From assembly GCA_018873245.2 (NCBI GenBank), contig JAEMBT020000007.1:7223129-7287128 (forward strand): a stretch of DNA of 64,000 bases, written 5' to 3'. Shown here one piece after another: positions 23,376 through 36,900 of this stretch. A program made the translations under genes and the position numbers. The notes under the pieces were generated by a model, which was not told the origin of the DNA, did not search any database, and saw nothing but the letters and a program-made list of their open reading frames with translations. The stretch is from Archegozetes longisetosus. Lineage: Eukaryota > Arthropoda > Arachnida > Sarcoptiformes > Trhypochthoniidae. Position 1 is the stretch's first letter. Every line of letters starts with the position of its first letter.

Positions 23376-26300
23376 GCCAGTAGCATGTATCTTAAGGTGA
23401 ATACTTTAGTAAGCATGTTAAAGCTTAATGAGATTGAGCTTGAATTACTCAAAAAACCAAAATATACTTTAATTCGAGAAAAAATTCTGAGCATTAGTTT
23501 CTGGTATTAAATAACAGTAAATTTTGTTAGGTTTAATACGATCAAAGTTCATATGAAGAGCCTAAACAACTGGCAATAAACAATGAGAATAATTATTAAA
23601 CTTCTCACAGTTGTCATCATTTTATTTATTAGTTCAGAACAGTTTTCAATAAACAATTTAATAAAATCTTTATATGAATACTACTTAAAAGTTATTTAGA
23701 GACAAATGTCATCAAAAACAGAAGCGAAAATAAATTGAAAGAATTTAAGTGAGAAAATAAAGAAGTTCTTGGCTTCACATTTATCCTGAGTACTAAAAAC
23801 GGGAAAATATCTAATTTCTCTAGCAAAAAATCGACAACAATTGAAGTCGAAACTGGAGCAAAAATATTTTGGATCACTTTATTTTTCGCATATAGCATTC
23901 AAGAATCTCAACAATTTTCCCAAATAAGAATTGATTGTTTAGTAGTGTTTTCAAATTGTGTATCTGTCCTAATCTCACAAATAAATGGTTGACAAAAAAG
24001 AAGTGACTAATAGCAACTTCTGGTGATTCTTGAAATAACTTTGGGCTGAGATATCTCGATAAGTGAAGCATGATATTAAAGTTATTATGGGAGATATGAA
24101 AACTATCGTTACGTTGAACACAATGGATTTTTATCTTTATACAATACTCAATGAATGCCACACTCTATTAGACATAAAAATATCATCGTCTCTAATATTC
24201 GGATCAACTATTTCTACAAATGGTACTCATTTACAAGTCTATAGAAGCACTAAAAATTTCAAATGTTGAAAAGGTTTTTATTGCCGAAAACTGAGTTTTT
24301 ATAGACAGTAAGTTCATGTCTGACACTCTAGAAACAAACTATATTTTGATAAATATTCTAGGGATTTGTTATTAACATAAAGAACATCCGGCTGTTTGAA
24401 ATAAATTAAAATTTTTCAAAGCTTATGTATAGCCTGAAGGATAATCACAATTGTATTCTAAAATCTCTTTTTGTTCATTTAGATTTTAAGAGTATCTTCA
24501 GGCATTTATTACTACTAGAAATGAAAAAATGATTTTTGCCTTAGATCTAGATCTGACATAAGCAAATTGTATCCCTCACTCATTCAGTCACTAATCATAT
24601 GACTTTATTTGCTTATTTACTTTTCTAAAATCAATTACTAATCTTTATAAATCTCTTCAGTAAGCATTGATCAGAAATGATTATTCAAATTGTTTGTCAT
24701 ATTTATTAATGTTGATTAAACTGCTTTCTAATTGTTTTTATCTAATTAAATCAAATTTGTTTGTAATAAAGTTTATCTTACATAGTGCTAAAAATGTAAT
24801 CAACATGTATGTGAATGACATTGATTTAATTTTTAATAACAAATTAGATAATCAATTTAGAGTAATAGATTCAACAAACTTATTATATAGATGTTTACAC
24901 ATCCCAATAAATGGCTAGTCTTAAAGATGTGATTTAGTGCAGGCAATATAATAATAATTTGCCACAAAACCATTTGTACCATTATTTTCACTCAGAGTAC
25001 TATTAATAAATTATATCCTAACTCAATTCAATCTTTACAAATTTATCTAATAAAATACCATTTTCCTCTATCACCAAACTAGAGTTTTCAAATCGAGTCG
25101 CATTTGCAAATTGCAAAATTCTTACTGAATGGTATTCTCAGTAATTTATTAGGGAAAGCTTTTTCTATAGACGAAAGTAATCTTTTATAGCATTATCTAT
25201 CAGAGCTCATATAGAATATAATTGCAATACTGATTGAAAATTCTTTAAGTAACATAGTTTCACATTTACTAAAGTTCAATTGCGTCATTTGGGACAATAT
25301 TTCAGATTTGTTGGAAAGCATGAAAGCTTCAAATTATTGAGTAACTCATTTTCAGATTGCTCGAAAAAAATATTTAAATAGCGTTTTGCTCATCGATTAA
25401 CTTAGCAATACCTTTGATGTTTTGTTTGATCAATACTAAAAGTGTCAGAAAAATTGTTCCAGCCAATAGTTTTGACATAGATATATCCCACTCTGTTCTG
25501 AATTTTTGATTGAGAAAAGCCAGATCAAAACGAAAAATAAGTTATTTATTCGGATCAAGGCTTTTATTGTTAAACTTGAAATCATATCTAAGTCCAATTT
25601 CTTACTTGATTGCTTGAGTAGGAGGATTATAGGAAATGCATTTCAATTATCTTAGCTAAAGGTACATCTAAACCAATGTAATAAGCATATGTCATTTTTT
25701 CGATTATCATTCTTTGAGGTAAAAGCTTTTAGATTAACAACTTATGTGTTCTCTGAAGACCACTTTATTTACAAAGATTTATCATGTTAATTAAAACAGA
25801 TAATGGGTTAACTTTAACATTATTACTGTTGTTTACGAATACTATAACGTGTCATTCGAAAAATTACCAAATTTACAATAAAACACCTCTTCATAACTTT
25901 ACTAAACTCATCCTTCAGTCTTATTTACATAAATAATCAGATATAATCAGATTATAACTCAAACTTTTAGGATTAGTAGCAAATGGTTTTAAGGTTTATT
26001 TGATCTTTTCTTTGAGGAATAGAGCAATCTTTTCTTCTTAATATACTTCAATTTGACATTTAATACACAATATCGGGTAATGATTAATAAAGCTTAAGAT
26101 TGTGTTATCGATTGCGAACTTGGCTCAAAAGGAAATTTCAATCTTGGAACAGCTTAAATCGTATTATTTTGATTTTGGTTGAATTATTTTGTAAGCTTTG
26201 AAAGTTTGAGAAAATTGCTTAAGAATTGCGTTAGACTTATAATGCCTATTCTTCTTTAGGCTCTACATCAATAAGAAAAGACTCAAGCTTTAAAATAATC

Positions 26301-27058
26301 TTTCCAAATGTTTTTCCCTTAAGCAAATCAGCCTAAAATAAATGTTAACTTCAACTAACTTTGTTCGCAACAAACCTAAGTCAACTAGTTATTTTGACTA
26401 TTTTGATTCAAGTGAAATACCCGATCATCTTTCTATGTCACCAGTCTTTCGAAACAATGATTAAACTTTACAAATACGACTCTTTTAACAATCAAGTAGT
26501 GGATAATCGTTGGAAGCCTCATATAATAAGTTTAAAGAACTTTCAAGCTTGTTTATTAGTCTTGACTTTACGAAAGATCTATTAATGAAAATTTTCTCTA
26601 TGGTAAATTATTATCTGTCTGTTAGCATCTAAGCTCTATTTCAATTCAATTCTTAGTAATCCTTACATTTTTAATAATCTTTCAGTAAATCAATCTTTAG
26701 ACCCAAATGTTTTCAAACTTCTTACATATTAGCTTAACTTTAGTTGGATAAACAAAAAATGAATTGAATCCTAGCTTTATTTAAATTTTAATGGAAACAA
26801 AAATTTTGATCAAAGGATTACGTTCTACTCGAGTCAAATTGTATAATAAATGTTGCGCTATTTCATATATTTATAACTGACAAACTTTTAGAATAACAAA
26901 ATTCTTAAAAGTCCTAACTTTAATATAAACAAATCTCTAGGATCTCACTTATCGACCATTTCCGACGAGCATTTGTTCACATTTTAGAGAATGTAGTGTT
27001 AGACAAGTTTGAAAGTGACTCTAATTCTTAATGACAACATTTGGGACGAATTGAGTTG

Positions 27059-27158
27059 GAATTTAAAACCAATTTTATAAGATTATTGTACTAGAATTTC
27101 AAACCAATTCTATAATATTGCTTAAGAATATGAAACAAATTTTGTAATATTATTGTTT
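27059..27158. repeat. Degenerate ~33-bp tandem repeat, three copies
   Basis: Three diverged units beginning GAATTTAAAACCAATTTTAT, GAATTTCAAACCAATTCTAT and GAATATGAAACAAATTTTGT, at 27059, 27094 and 27126. AT-rich, no coding. Confidence 0.7.
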
Positions 27159-28176
27159 GTCAATGTAGTTGGTGTTAATTTTTCGATATTAGTATAACTG
27201 TTTCAAGAAATATGTTTTGTTTCTCAACAAATATATTATGTTTTCCAATTAAAGAGATATGTAATTTTCTCATATGCTTTCTTTCTCCAAATCAAGACAA
27301 TATTCTTAAACCATTTGAGAGCTGTTTCAATGGTTTGTCAGTTCCATAAAACAAAAGTTTAGCTCAAAGCTTAGCAAAGCATTAGCATTAATGTCAGTGA
27401 TTGTGGTATACTTTATTGCTTATTAGATTCTTATGAAAGCTACACATGTATAGCAGTTGTTTCTCCATCATTACTACTGAAAATCTTTTCAAAGCTCTCT
27501 TTATTTCCGCCAACATGTGAAGCGATATTCAATTCAGACTAATTTAGACTAAAATGCAATAATAGTATAACAATAGGAAAACAGAATTAGTTATCATAAA
27601 CGGATATAACGGATATTCAACTGACCATAAGTACAACACAATGAACGAAAATAACTGTTTTTATGAAGATTCGATAAACTTATTTGCAACACAAATCTGG
27701 CGCATATAATAATTAAGTCATTTTGAAACATGCAGTCTACTAGTCTTTTATTTAATTTATTAATTAAAAATACTATCTTTACTTTTTATCAACTCTAAAC
27801 ATTTTTTAAAAATTTCTTTTATAGCTTAATCTTACTACTTTTACATTATCTAATCTTACATTTAATTAACATAAAAGTCTAATGAAACAGTTCAATACAT
27901 ACCTGAGTAACATTTGAAGTGTTAGTTGCGTTAAACAGAAACTGATTTAACAAAACAATACTAGTGATGAAGTAAACACAAAGAAGAGAAGTGTTACCGT
28001 CCAGTTCAGTGAAAAATGCTCGACTGAAATTAGGAAAAAATATATTTGGATGATCTGCCTATTGAGATGTGGGGGCTGTGATACTGCCCATATTGACGCA
28101 ATATCATTCTTATCCAATACAACTGAACCATATCTCTCTCTCTCTACTCTATTATACCTCCACTGCTTCTATCAGA

Positions 28177-28236
28177 CTCTCTTCTACCACATTCTCTTCT
28201 ATGACATTTTCCTCTACTATATTCTCTTCTATATCA
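28177..28236. repeat. 15-bp pyrimidine-rich tandem repeat, four copies
   Basis: Units CTCTTCTACCACATT, CTCTTCTATGACATT, TTCCTCTACTATATT and CTCTTCTATATCACT, immediately downstream of a short CT-rich stretch at about 28133-28148. Confidence 0.75.
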
Positions 28237-30313
28237 CTATTCTTTCACACAATTTAATCATATTATTTACTTATTTTCTTTAATGAATCTGTTGTATGTT
28301 TAAGAAAGATATCACATCAATGAAACGTTATATGTACAGATGTAAATTGTTCAAATACTCCAATCAAATTGGGATCACTTTATTGCTGTTACATTCCGTC
28401 TCTACTGACTTTTCTTGACTCACTTCACATTCCATACGATATACCCTATTAACATTTGGAAAAATCTTCTCAAACTTCATATTTATATAAGAATCTATAC
28501 AACTATTTTTTGTCCACATATTCCCGAAATATTCACAACCAATACAGTTAACTGATTACAAAGTTTGATTGGAAGAGCAAATAAATGGCAAATCAATTTG
28601 TCAGTTTACAAAAATATATTAGTCTCATATGGTATGTGTCAAACTGTTTAAAAAGATAAGTTAGTCTTTACTTTAAAATTGTTTGTGTTCAATACACTGC
28701 TATTCGAGCACAGCGGTAGTCTCTAATTTTACGGCTTTTCAGATCCAGTTGTCAGTTTTCTACAAATTTCAACTTTTCACAACTTAGTCTCAGCTCAACA
28801 TAAACAGCAATTTTTCACTTGTCTCATTATCAAAATAAAATACTACTCAACTATCGTTTGGGAATTAGTTCATCAAAACAACACTATGTATCATGTCTTA
28901 CAAGTCATAATTCTTTTTGATAGTTTCAGAATTAAGATTTGATGAATACACGGAGTTGAGTAAAGATTGATTCGCTCAAGTGGGAGATAAATCATTAGAT
29001 TAATTTGATTTGCATTCCTCGAAAAACTGCGCAAATTAAACAAAATATGATTGAATGTCATAAACCCGAGAGAATTATTCGTAGCAACCACAATTTATTC
29101 TTATTGTTTCCCATTCTATTCCAATGAATTAATGTTTCAAACTAAAATTGTCTCATTTGTATCATTAATTACTTTTGATGGCAACAATTGGCAAATAATT
29201 GAAAGCAATTGAAAGCACTGCTCGTTTGATCATGAGATAACCATATCTAAAAATTCATTAACTTTCATTTGTCACTTAGTTTAATGTTTTTAATTAAACT
29301 GAAAACTCGTTCAAATTTGAATAATTATTCTAAAATTGAACTAAACCTTGTGCCAATCAAGTTCATGTCATAATTGGTCATTTGGTAACTGGTAACTCAT
29401 TTAATTAGTTTGAACACTAAACTCATTTCTAATTCTGTTTTAGTTATTAACACAAATGAAACATTAATCTTATGAAAATCTAATGAGAAAATTGTTTTCT
29501 TCAACTTTATCCTGACATAAAGGACATTATGAAAACTGTTATAAACGCATTTATCATTTTTAGAGCTGTGAATCCTTTCAATGGCAGTAGTTTTACAAAA
29601 TAAAAGTGTTTCCTATGTAGCAAAATATAGTTGAAATGAAAATTTTTAAAAACTCTCTTGTTTTTGTTACTCTTTTACACATCAATTATTTAAGCAGAGC
29701 TTTAGAACAGTTTTTCCAAATATTCAATCTCTTAAAAGAAATTCTTTTATTGATTTGTTCTTCAATAAGAAGGCAATCTTACGAAAAATATATCAACGCT
29801 TTAAGAAATACTTCAATACCTCAATCGAAATACTCGAAACGCTCAAATTAACCGAAAAATCAAATCCATTCAATAAAAACTTCTAAATTGAGTTTTTGAA
29901 ATTAACCGGAAAACTAGGAGAATAAAGAATACTGAGCAATTTATTTATCATTCTACACGACTTGAATTGTTTATGAGACTATTTTAATTATAGTACCATA
30001 ACTTCTGTCTCTATTCTATCCCACTGTTGAACTAATAGCTCTGACAAATCTATAAAATAAATGCCTTCATCTAATCAAGTCTGTTACAACTCAGCTCATC
30101 AGACATGCCTTCCATATCCAACTCGTTTTCGCGAATATTCTCAGTCTTTATTAACCTTTCAAAAACTTTTTTAGACCTCTAAGAAAAATCACGACAAAGG
30201 TAAAGTATTTTGAATTTAAATCTAGAAATTGGCCTCGTTAGTAATCTTATTAAAAATATAACAAACGAGAGATACAAATATTTTTCAATCAACTTTTTCA
30301 GGAGATTTGTTAA

Positions 30314-30629
30314 CAGTGATGGACAAGGCTCGAGCTTCAGGCGCTCGACAGTGAGAGCGAGCGTCATAGCTTGATCGAGAGTGTCAAACTTAATGACTGA
30401 ATTAATGCATCGTTTGCTTTACGAAATGTTTGACTTTTTAAAGTAATAAGCCGCCGTTTCCCTAAGATAGAATCTTATGTACTTATTTAAGTCGATCTTC
30501 TCAATTCAAACAAAGTTGCTAAATTGAGACAAAAGTTTGGGCTCTCAATAAGATTTCATACTTGGTATGATAGAACGCACGGTACCTCAATGTCAGCAGA
30601 GTACTCGAGTGTTAGAGCATTCATCACTG
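30314..30629. mobile_element. hAT-type non-autonomous element (316 bp)
   Basis: Begins CAGTGATGGACAAG and ends, inverted, CAGTGATGAATGC. Flanking octamers TTTGTTAA (30306-30313) and CTTGTAAG (30630-30637) match at 5 of 8 positions, consistent with a worn 8-bp target duplication. The subterminal GCTCG-rich sequence resembles the element at 54129-55222. Confidence 0.65.
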
Positions 30630-30722
30630 CTTGTAAGAAAAGTCAATTGATTTATTTATGAAATGCAAATCGCCTTATCATTCATAATAATGACTTATAC
30701 AACATTTTTTCAAAACTTTAAG

Positions 30723-30921
30723 ACTTACTGACCGATTATATAAATGTGGACCTATTGCGAGAGAAGATGAGTTTAACACAAAAGTCCAAACGCACTGATG
30801 CTTTCCTGGATCGATTACAGTACGGATCTTATTATCATACAGATGGTGGATATGTAAGATATTAATCTTAAGCTCCTAATAAAGTTTTTGTTCTATTTAG
30901 GAAATCATAGCAAACATATAG
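30723..30921 (+). other. Candidate terminal coding exons of an unidentified gene
   Basis: After the acceptor AAAACTTTAAG at 30722 a frame runs LLTDYINVDLLREKMS, TQKSKRTDAFLDRLQ, YGSYYHTDGGY. It reaches a GTAAGA donor at 30854, then a 47-nt intron with a good pyrimidine tract (TTTTTGTTCTATTTAG). The second exon 30901-30921 adds EIIANI and a TAG stop in matching phase 0. Base composition is clearly richer in GC than the surroundings, and a KSKR dibasic site is present. No upstream exon, start or family was recognised, so this could be the tail of a real gene or chance. Confidence 0.35.
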
Positions 30922-33900
30922 TGGTGTCAACTCAACAAATCGTAAACATTTCATTCATATTATTATTGCAATTTCTCCAGAACTCAAAGAACTCCTCTGT
31001 CGGTACGGATAGGAAATAGAAGAAAAATAAACTTTTCCTTAATCTTATGTATCAGAAAATGAGGCCAAACTATATAGTAATACAAATAATTGATTAAAGT
31101 TTGACTATTTTTTCAATTTTTTCTTATTTTAGATCAAACAAGATTAATGAGATTTAAAATATATTCTCTTCTGTAATTACGTCGGTTTATACTTGAGCCT
31201 TGCGAATAATACGAATCAGAGATTGCGAAACTTGAATAGAGACCAATCAATTTCTACTCGTATTACTCAAACTCATTATTCTAATTGGTATCTGTGACTT
31301 GTGTTCAAATAAGTTCTTTACTCAAACGTTATCTTTTCGTTTTATAATAAATCAGTATTTCTGTTGATTATTAAGATCTAAAAATTTAGTCAGTAGTATA
31401 GGAATTTGTGCACAACGAATAGACTTAAGTTTTGTATAAATAGTACGGTACGAGTAAATCTTTATCAATACTTTCTATTGACACCATTGTCTACAGCCAA
31501 GTTTCAATCTATCGCTTAAATCTTAATTCAAAGTTTAAACAAATTACTTCAGTAGGTAATTAAGGGATAATTAGCAAATAATCTTCTTATTAACCATAAT
31601 TTAGAAATACTTTTTGCATCCAACTGAAATTGGTGGAATAAATTAAAGGGTATGCGAGTGTCAAGGCATAGTTAAAGTAAAGTTTAAGTGAGTCATAACC
31701 AAATAACCAAGCTACTCGTTATTTATGCTTTGTTCTAAAATAATAAATTGTCAAGTTTTAATTAAACAATTTCTTAACACTTGTGTAACTTTAACTTCAT
31801 TAGAAACTTAACTTTACCTCTTCAAAGCTAAGACGGTTTTCATAGCAATCTTATTTAATAATAGGTACGAGCAAATATGACTGAATATAAAATTAAGATC
31901 AAATTCTACAGCTCTATACATCATTAGGTGGTATTATGAGAATTTAGTTGTTTTCACAAGTTCTCAACAAACAATTAAGTTCCACATGAGAATCAGAGAA
32001 TCAAATTGATAGTAAACATCTGACAAACATTGATTCTGGTACTTTACTACTAAAGCTGCGAAACCATAAACAAATGTTTAACTATAAGATTCTAATTATC
32101 TGTTCAATAAGTGTTCTGTCACTTTCTAGTCTAAACCAGTTGAACATTTCTAATTAATCGATCATTTGCTCAAACTCGAGCCACAAGTTCTGCTAAACAT
32201 ACTTATTAAGAACTGAATCATTGTTACTCAATATCTTTATAACTTTTAAATAAACTTTCAGAAGTTGAGCAATATTTGTGTGAAGTTTTTCACGTAATCT
32301 TAATCTAATGCTTAATTTGTTGTGAAAATGGTTGAAAACGGTGAATACTTCATGAAACATGATTACATTACTTAAGCTCCATTTACATAACAACATATAT
32401 TAGGCTCATATGAGCGTCTCTTCTTATTAAATTACAGATAATCAATCATTTACTATTCTTTCTTTAAAAACGTTATCCGACTCATTTTCTTAATTACCTT
32501 CAAGTTGACAAAAAACACTTTCCTTCTTTTATAGGGTTCGTTACAGTTGAACTAAACTTCATATTTAATCAATATTACTTTTTATTTATTGTTTATTCTG
32601 CCCCTTTTTACATAAATGCCAAATTCAATTCAATTCATATTCATATAGAAAGTAGGTTTCTAAACTTAATTCTGTTTTAAATAAGCTCCAGGTCAAATAC
32701 AAATTGATCCAATTTACTAAATCGGAAAATATCTTATAAAACTTCATCATTCAGTTAATGTTCATTTATGTGATAATTTGTGAACCAGAGGTAATGTAGA
32801 TTATGGCAGATTTTGAAAAACGTGATAAATTGTAATAATTATTATGCTTTCATGCACATCAAAGCGATTCGTTCACGTAGTCTCTTATTTTTGCTCTAGT
32901 TTTGAGATTGCCAACAACAGCTACTTATCGAAGTATACTTTTGTGAATTAGTAGATAAACAACTGAGAAACACTTTTACTTACAATCACTAGAATGCTCC
33001 AAATAATAACTAATTGTGATTCTAGTGCTACAAGTAGTCGATGTAGTAAATACGAATCACGTTTAGCTTCAGTATCTCTTCTAAACACTAATCACATGCT
33101 TCTCTTCATTATCGAATAATATCCTATTTTATTCACACATTATGCAGTGTTTGTTGGTTTCATGCATTCAATTTGAAATTTGTTTAATAGATTACTTAGT
33201 TCCAGGATTAGTTAAATTTGTACGCTATGAAAAAAGCTTGACTTCATAGTAATAGCGAAGTATTTTCGTTTAAATGTCTTAAGCGGTGTTGTTTGAAGTG
33301 GCTATATCCACTTTATAAAACTCAATTCGTATTTCAATCTTATTTTAGAAATAAATCCAGGATTAAAAAGTAAACTGAATGGATGGATAGAATTTTGTTT
33401 CTCAATCCAATCCCATTGATCAACGTACGGCGAGTACAAAACTGGGTTCATTTTTTTATACTTCCATTAAAAGTGGCATCAACTTTCCCAATCCTACTCT
33501 CGAATAGAAAATAGATTAATTTGAGTATAATTTTTTTTAATCCAAATCGATTCAATCCATTAGCGATTGTCTATAATTTGTTTGAGATTTGTGTGAGAGA
33601 ATCGTCTCAGAAATACATTATGAAAACATTTGAGGCAACAAAATGCTTAAGTATTCAACTGATCCAATGGTGAAGAAAAAGTCAACCAAATAGACTTTAT
33701 TTTAAACATTTATTCTTTTGCGCAAACAACTAAAGTCTCTGAAGAATTATCTCTATTCTTGCATCGATTGTATTAAATGCATGGCATACATGAATAGGCA
33801 AAAGATTAGTTGAAAAATAAAAATCTAAGTAAAGATGAACTAAACCACTGAAAAGATTCTTTGTAGCTATGCTTCGGTAAGAAGATTAATATGAACTTCC

Positions 33901-36900
33901 AGGAATAGACCAAAAATAGACCAAACTTTTTCATTAAAGAAAATTTCACATAATTTATTCACATTTTATACAACTATTCAAACATTTAAAAAGTATAGAC
34001 ATCATCCAATCAGTTCTAAATTTGAATTTCTATTCAATAGAAGTTGGGTTACGAGTAAGTCTCATAAAATTGGTTTGCAAGCTATTCCTTTAATTTTAAT
34101 CATTATACATTTTTTGCTAGCCTTTTCCGTACTGCGTGTATTTACGAGTCAACTATTAAGTCAAACAACCACTTTCATAGGAAGCAACTATTGCTCGAGT
34201 CTTCCGATTTCCCTCTTTTCTAACTATAAATTAAAGCCGAATAAAATATCTGACAATTTGACTCAAAATCACATTTAACTTACGATCAAATTAAGGAAAA
34301 CATAATTATTTGGAAAAAGAACATAAAGATTTAAATTGAGCAAAAGTTAGTCGTAAAGTAAATGTTTGATCGGAGTGCGAGCTAAACATTTTCATAGACA
34401 ATCATACCATTAAGCTGTTATTTTTTTATTTGGGTAATCTAACTTCAATCTGAAAACATTTATTGATAAATCAAATTAATAACTTTCAAGTTAATAATAT
34501 ATTATAATCATTTTGAAGCATTTAAAACTTAGAATTTGTCAAAAGTGTTGCACTTAATATGAAGTTTTCCTTAGTTATGTTACAGCGCTATGTTAGTAGA
34601 GGTGAACAATTATGCCTTCGAATTTTCACATTTTGTACTTTTATACTTATTTGTGAAATCTCTATTTGAAAAAATTAATTTAAGATTCAATTGATTGCTG
34701 GACTGAAGGAAGAAAATAGTTTACCATCTAATCTAGACTTTTCGTGAGTGCAAATCTTTAAAATACAAACTCAACCCAAACCAATACTAATTGGTTGCGA
34801 GCGGTGTCGCAGATAATCTAAGTAATCACTAACCTAACTCATACCCTAGACAGTTTTGTAAAATGAAAATTGTTTTAATCAAATTTAGTATCATTTTTAG
34901 CCTAGACTTCATTTGACGAATTGCTCATTTTCTTAATGATTCGAGTCCTAAATTATGTGTCATTCATTGGAACCGTTAAGAGTGGTTTCTATCGCAAGAT
35001 CTTAAGAGTATAGTTTAAAGAATTTTTTTCGATATCGATAAGTGTTTGCAGCGAGCGCTAAAGAACTCGTTAACAGAGTAACCTACGCAATGGCCATCAG
35101 TTAAGTTTGCCAAATGACTCATTCGTGTTTCGTCGATTCCATTCAAGGATTACTCTCATAGGTTGGCCCACAATATAACTGGTTTGATGGTCAGGAGTCG
35201 AGTCATTAACGATACTAAAATAGCTGGATTTGCTCGAAAATTAGTAATCTTCTTCTTCCTAATTTCACTGTTATCAATACTCTCTCAGCTTTTGCAGAAT
35301 CTGACAGAATAGCTGACATTTTTGTTAATTAAGTTCCTAGTTTCGTGTCTTTTAATTTAATTGCCCTCAAATACTTCTCAAACTGAACTTTGTTTCGCAA
35401 CTAGTAATTCCCCAAATGTTTCTCTTAATTATATGAGTTATGTCTAAAATGTAAAGATTTTGTTCACTTACGGCAATCGTTTTTGTTACCTATAATTGTT
35501 GTCTATAATTATATTGTTTTAGGTCTCAAACGTAGCATTTTTGATGTTCTGTTTTATCTGAAGACAACTTGAAATAAAAAATGCTTTGTAAACTTAACTT
35601 AAAGACTACTCAAACAATTGATTGAAGTTTGTATTTAACAAAGTTCGTTACTCTTAAGAACGTGAACGAATTTTGTTTGTTTGCTTCCAATAAAATTGAA
35701 TTAGAAACTCTGAATCCAAGTCAGTACTTTCACCACAAACTCATACAAAAACCCATTCCAAGATTCTCTATTCCAAGAGGTTTAGCTCATTAATCAAATG
35801 ATAATATTGATTGAGGCATTATTTGTAGTATTGATTGTGAGGCTCAATGATAAGATGAAACTAATTTTAGCTTAAAGTCAATTAAATCAAATGTATTTTC
35901 CATTTGGGCTTCTGATTGAGGAAAAAGTTTGGATTATTTGAATGCAGATAAACCGATTTATAGAAATCGATAGTTGAATAAAAGAAACTCTACTATTTTC
36001 ATATCAAACTATAACTTTCGCTCAGCATAATATGCATTACTTAACAAAATAATATTAACTTATTTTTCTACATATATAGTAAAATCAGATTTTCTCCTCA
36101 AAAAATCCATTTCTCTTAAGAGCTTCAGGTTTGTTCTCCAAACACAATTTGACGAGAAGATGAACAACAAATAGAAGAGATATTGATGATGCAAAGTAAA
36201 AAATGATGCCATTTCTTAGATTTTAGAGATGCATAAAACATTCCTTATGTACTTCTCTTCCATTGTTTAACTTAATTATGCTTAAATACATAAAACTTTA
36301 ATCCATTTAAGCTGAAAGCTATTAATGAAAAATGCAATAATGCAGACATTTATGACATCAATGTCTTCTGCAATAGTAAGAGTAATTCTGTGATCAACCA
36401 AATAATGTACAAATATTACTGTTGAGCAATAATAATCTTACGTAATTGCTATGTTTTGTTTTGTTCATAACAACATAAACTGAAAATCTTCTTCTAAAAA
36501 TTGCCACTTTGTAAACGTATAACAAATTACCCACTGCTATAGCGCCCTATCTTTAATGTTATTTGAATCAGAGATAGCACACAATGGCACTGATTCCATC
36601 GAGTGCGAGTATACTTAACAATACGTTTAAGGTTATGACAGAAATCAAATTTATTGCCAGATTTCCAATCCTTGCTATGATAAATATGTTCGCTCCTATT
36701 TTAAACACCGCATTAAGTCTCAACATAAAAATAACCTTATCAAAAATGAGGCTCTCACTAAAATCCATTTCTACTGCATATCAAACCTAATCACTTAAAA
36801 ATTCAACCAATACTAGAGTCTATTTTAAGGATATTAGAGATCGAGATCAACACAAGATTACTCAGTATCTTCAGTCTTCATTTCTGTGGTGTTTTATAGA

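Larger units (their letters stand above)
19697..30313. other. Gene-poor interval upstream of allatostatin-A
   Basis: No recognisable exon. The nearest part should hold the allatostatin-A 5' UTR exon and promoter, which I could not pinpoint. A 68-codon open frame on the minus strand near 19823-20056 has no recognisable domain. Contents are a transposon end at 23331-23375 and tandem repeats at 27059-27158 and 28177-28236. Confidence 0.5.

Noticed and set aside
26350-26475. Short plus-strand frame starting MLTSTNFVRNKPKS
   Set aside because: About 40 codons, overlaps other random frames, no splice partner or homology.
35040-35290. GC-richer patch with a plus-strand frame after a CAG acceptor
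   Set aside because: No in-phase partner exon, no domain; cannot be separated from an old repeat.
36568-36790. Overlapping open frames on both strands with hydrophobic translations
   Set aside because: Mutual mirror frames, no homology recognised, no splice or start context that favours either.
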